NCBI GenBank assembly: GCA_964576465.1
Contig: CAZNXE010000276.1
Coordinates: forward strand, 1 to 7,855
Source of the DNA: CAZNXE01 sp964576465
GTDB taxonomy: Bacteria; Planctomycetota; Planctomycetia; Pirellulales; JAEUIK01
Reading direction: 5' to 3'
DNA length: 7,855 bases
In this document: in pieces, positions 7,301 to 7,855 of the stretch
How the letters are laid out: each line of letters starts with the position of its first letter
Numbering within the stretch: position 1 is the first letter of the stretch
Translations under genes and position numbers: made by a program
Notes under the pieces: generated by a model
What the model saw: only the letters and a program-made list of their open reading frames with translations
Told to the model about the DNA's origin: nothing
Database searches by the model: none

Positions 7301-7737
7301 TCGGCGTTGTTCAGCTTCAACCATCGCTCTGGCGATCCGTCGGCAACACCATCGCCATCTTTGTCTCGCAACAACCACAACCCGCCATCGCCCGTGTAAA
7401 GCAGGTCGTTACCCAAGAACAGAAGCCCCTGCGCGCCACTCTTCGGTAGATCAGAAAATTGCACGGCACGGTCAGCCCGACCATCGTGATCATCATCAAT
7501 CAGCGTTCTGACATACCCCGGCCCCGAAACCACCACCCGCCCCCGTGCGTCGATGGTCATCGAAAAGATGTCGTGGGCCAACTCATCGGTCGCGAACCGC
7601 GTGACTTCAAAGCCCTGCGAAACGGTCAACCCGGTGTCAGCGGCGGCGGCAATCGTTACGTAAAGAAGGGTAACAGCGCATGCTGTGAATGTGCGTCGAT
7701 CGATGCAATCGAGCCGAAGTGTCATGATTTTGCACAT
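4324..7737 (-). CDS. PVC-type secreted propeller/HEAT protein with C-terminal c-type haem domain
   Basis: The product is 1137 residues, exported and probably periplasmic. An N-terminal signal peptide (core TACAVTLLYVTIAAAA) precedes DTGLTVS. Residues about 35-375 form a sorbosone/glucose-dehydrogenase-like propeller of the TIGR02604 type. It carries Asp-rich, calcium-loop-like DDDHDGRAD (about 79-87) and DKDGDGVAD (about 124-132), and the family segment LPWYTPTRMFDISFGEQHGW (about 228-247). Residues about 390-940 are helical, with HEAT-like repeats. Residues about 1005-1137 match the Pirellula/Verrucomicrobium haem-binding domain (TIGR02603). CNQCH (1019-1023) would attach haem c through C1019 and C1022 with H1023 as axial ligand; M1113 in SFMPQGLL is the likely second ligand. 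The role is inferred to be oxidation of a sugar or other organic with electrons passed to haem; neither substrate nor catalysis is demonstrated. Start: ATG at 7737 or 7725, or TTG at 7776; none has a good ribosome binding site. The ATG at 7737 or 7725 gives a more normal signal peptide. Confidence 0.9.
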   Translation of the reverse strand: MCKIMTLRLDCIDRRTFTACAVTLLYVTIAAAADTGLTVSQGFEVTRFATDELAHDIFSMTIDARGRVVVSGPGYVRTLIDDDHDGRADRAVQFSDLPKSGAQGLLFLGNDLLYTGDGGLWLLRDKDGDGVADGSPERWLKLNNAEHGAHAITMGPDGWVYVMCGNNAGMSAEQVTDPDSPISNPIAGCVVRIRADGTQVGIVADGFRNPYDLGFNSTGHLFTVDSDGERSHHLPWYTPTRMFDISFGEQHGWVLPGWQRSWSRPEEFFDNVPRVCELGRGSPSGLVVYQHRAFPSHYHGGVFTACWTLGRVYFVKLTPKGASYSGEPEVFLETAGDIGFAPVDLAVGPHGDLFVAVGGRGTQGGVFRVRHTEGTLQPTTSDLSVDKLLNAEQPLSSWSRAQWLPLAHALGSEELIDVAGDLNSSSGHWSSAQRMRAIEVLTELDPRRIVDFVHTLDVSDDPQVVARAAWAISRASNVMRAADLEKARTALAAMTHAKDLFVQRAAWAALCLMNDLSEEILGQLAWASAFDSTSRQVRSDAIRTAERSTSAPDMIMEQIDALPATSRTGRLYSSLLWTHQGDDSPDNTETPDAEIQKCLTLLTRCNDPSVRLEIIRLIERWLGDINAFVKDDLLSSGYTLGQLDAISPATRQAIADSLIAIFPTDEANLDREVARLMAMIAVESPAVLDAISMKWTPESSPVDDVHYLTVLSKLGGTRPRPVTQRTATALVNLHEKLEARHWYPSREWPTWVAGVFVALVERDAALPVALVANPSFGRPDHAMFVLHMSKDQKEIAAQRLYDRLGAADDEETSQAWTATLVEALSVLPDDILFPRLREVWDEGLLRDAIVGVLARSPLLVDRHRYLAALERSQPAIVEAVVEPLLQLTTTAPTEDVAIAIRRLRRSCLSVGSRPATDDKQAAAKYRRGVAEQQPMRQQLDRLLRHWSGQDFEISEHDGLDLLDQYRPWFTWFGETYPDSADEILVVSTTTTSWASRMEDVDWSTGEVGRGQIVYRRKACNQCHDGNSRLGPELAPAVKRFSRDDLFAAVINPSANISPQYQGVQVVTRAGRVYQGLPVYDSPEGLLLRTGPETTVRLTGDEIELRQPSTQSFMPQGLLDDLSDDELADLYAYLRSLR

Positions 7738-7855
7738 ACCGTTCAGTTTAACATAGGCTTTCGTAGACAAGATCAACAGTGGGACTGCGGAGCTTCAGGA
7801 GGGTGCAGGAACGGGCTCGCGCGGTGCTGGGGTGGGTCGAAGTTGGGTTGGTGGA
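7738..7855. other. 5' flank of the haem-protein gene, no gene seen
   Basis: The minus-strand frame is open only back to a TGA just upstream of the TTG at 7776, and no Shine-Dalgarno sequence precedes any of the starts. The part beyond about 7800 is G-rich on the plus strand. No coding region or RNA gene can be supported here. Confidence 0.5.

Noticed and set aside
7801..7847. G-rich stretch with several GGG runs, possible G-quadruplex
   Set aside because: Loop lengths exceed the usual limit between some runs, and the stretch ends at the window edge, so it cannot be judged.
1..7855. Defence, phage, CRISPR or mobile-element system
   Set aside because: I looked for spaced repeats, transposase, integrase, nuclease, and toxin-antitoxin patterns and saw none; all real genes belong to housekeeping or carbohydrate-type families.

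Overview
The window most likely comes from a member of the Planctomycetota, probably Pirellulales-like. The main reason is the long minus-strand gene on the right. It encodes a very large secreted protein that joins a sorbosone-dehydrogenase-like propeller, a helical HEAT-type middle and a C-terminal CxxCH haem domain, an architecture typical of Planctomycetes and Verrucomicrobia. The other genes (a GHL10-type glycosidase with a sialidase-like tail, and a GYF_2-AIM24 fusion) fit the same lineage. No database search was run, so family calls rest on reading the translated sequence.

Layout. Positions 1-3021 hold three minus-strand genes in a probable operon, transcribed right to left: a small cupin (2689-3021), a membrane protein with a DUF5673-like tail (2040-2630), and a secreted GHL10-like glycosidase with Asp-box repeats (1997 down to the left edge, where it is cut off). 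A divergent intergenic region (3022-3250) separates this cluster from a plus-strand gene for a GYF_2-AIM24 (TIGR00266) protein (3251-4270). That gene converges on the 1137-residue haem/propeller protein (minus strand, 4324-7737) across a 53-base gap holding a perfect 7-bp-stem hairpin. The right 118 bases hold the 5' flank of the haem protein and no gene that I can support.

How the genes may work together. The two largest products are both exported and probably act on sugars or other organics: the GHL10/BNR protein as a carbohydrate-active enzyme, the propeller/c-type haem protein as a candidate periplasmic dehydrogenase or electron carrier. The cupin and the membrane protein are co-directional with the glycosidase, but nothing in the sequence proves a common pathway. 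I see no mobile element, CRISPR array, tRNA, rRNA, phage gene or defence system. Most of the window looks like ordinary planctomycetal chromosome; the interest lies in domain combinations and proteins of unknown function.
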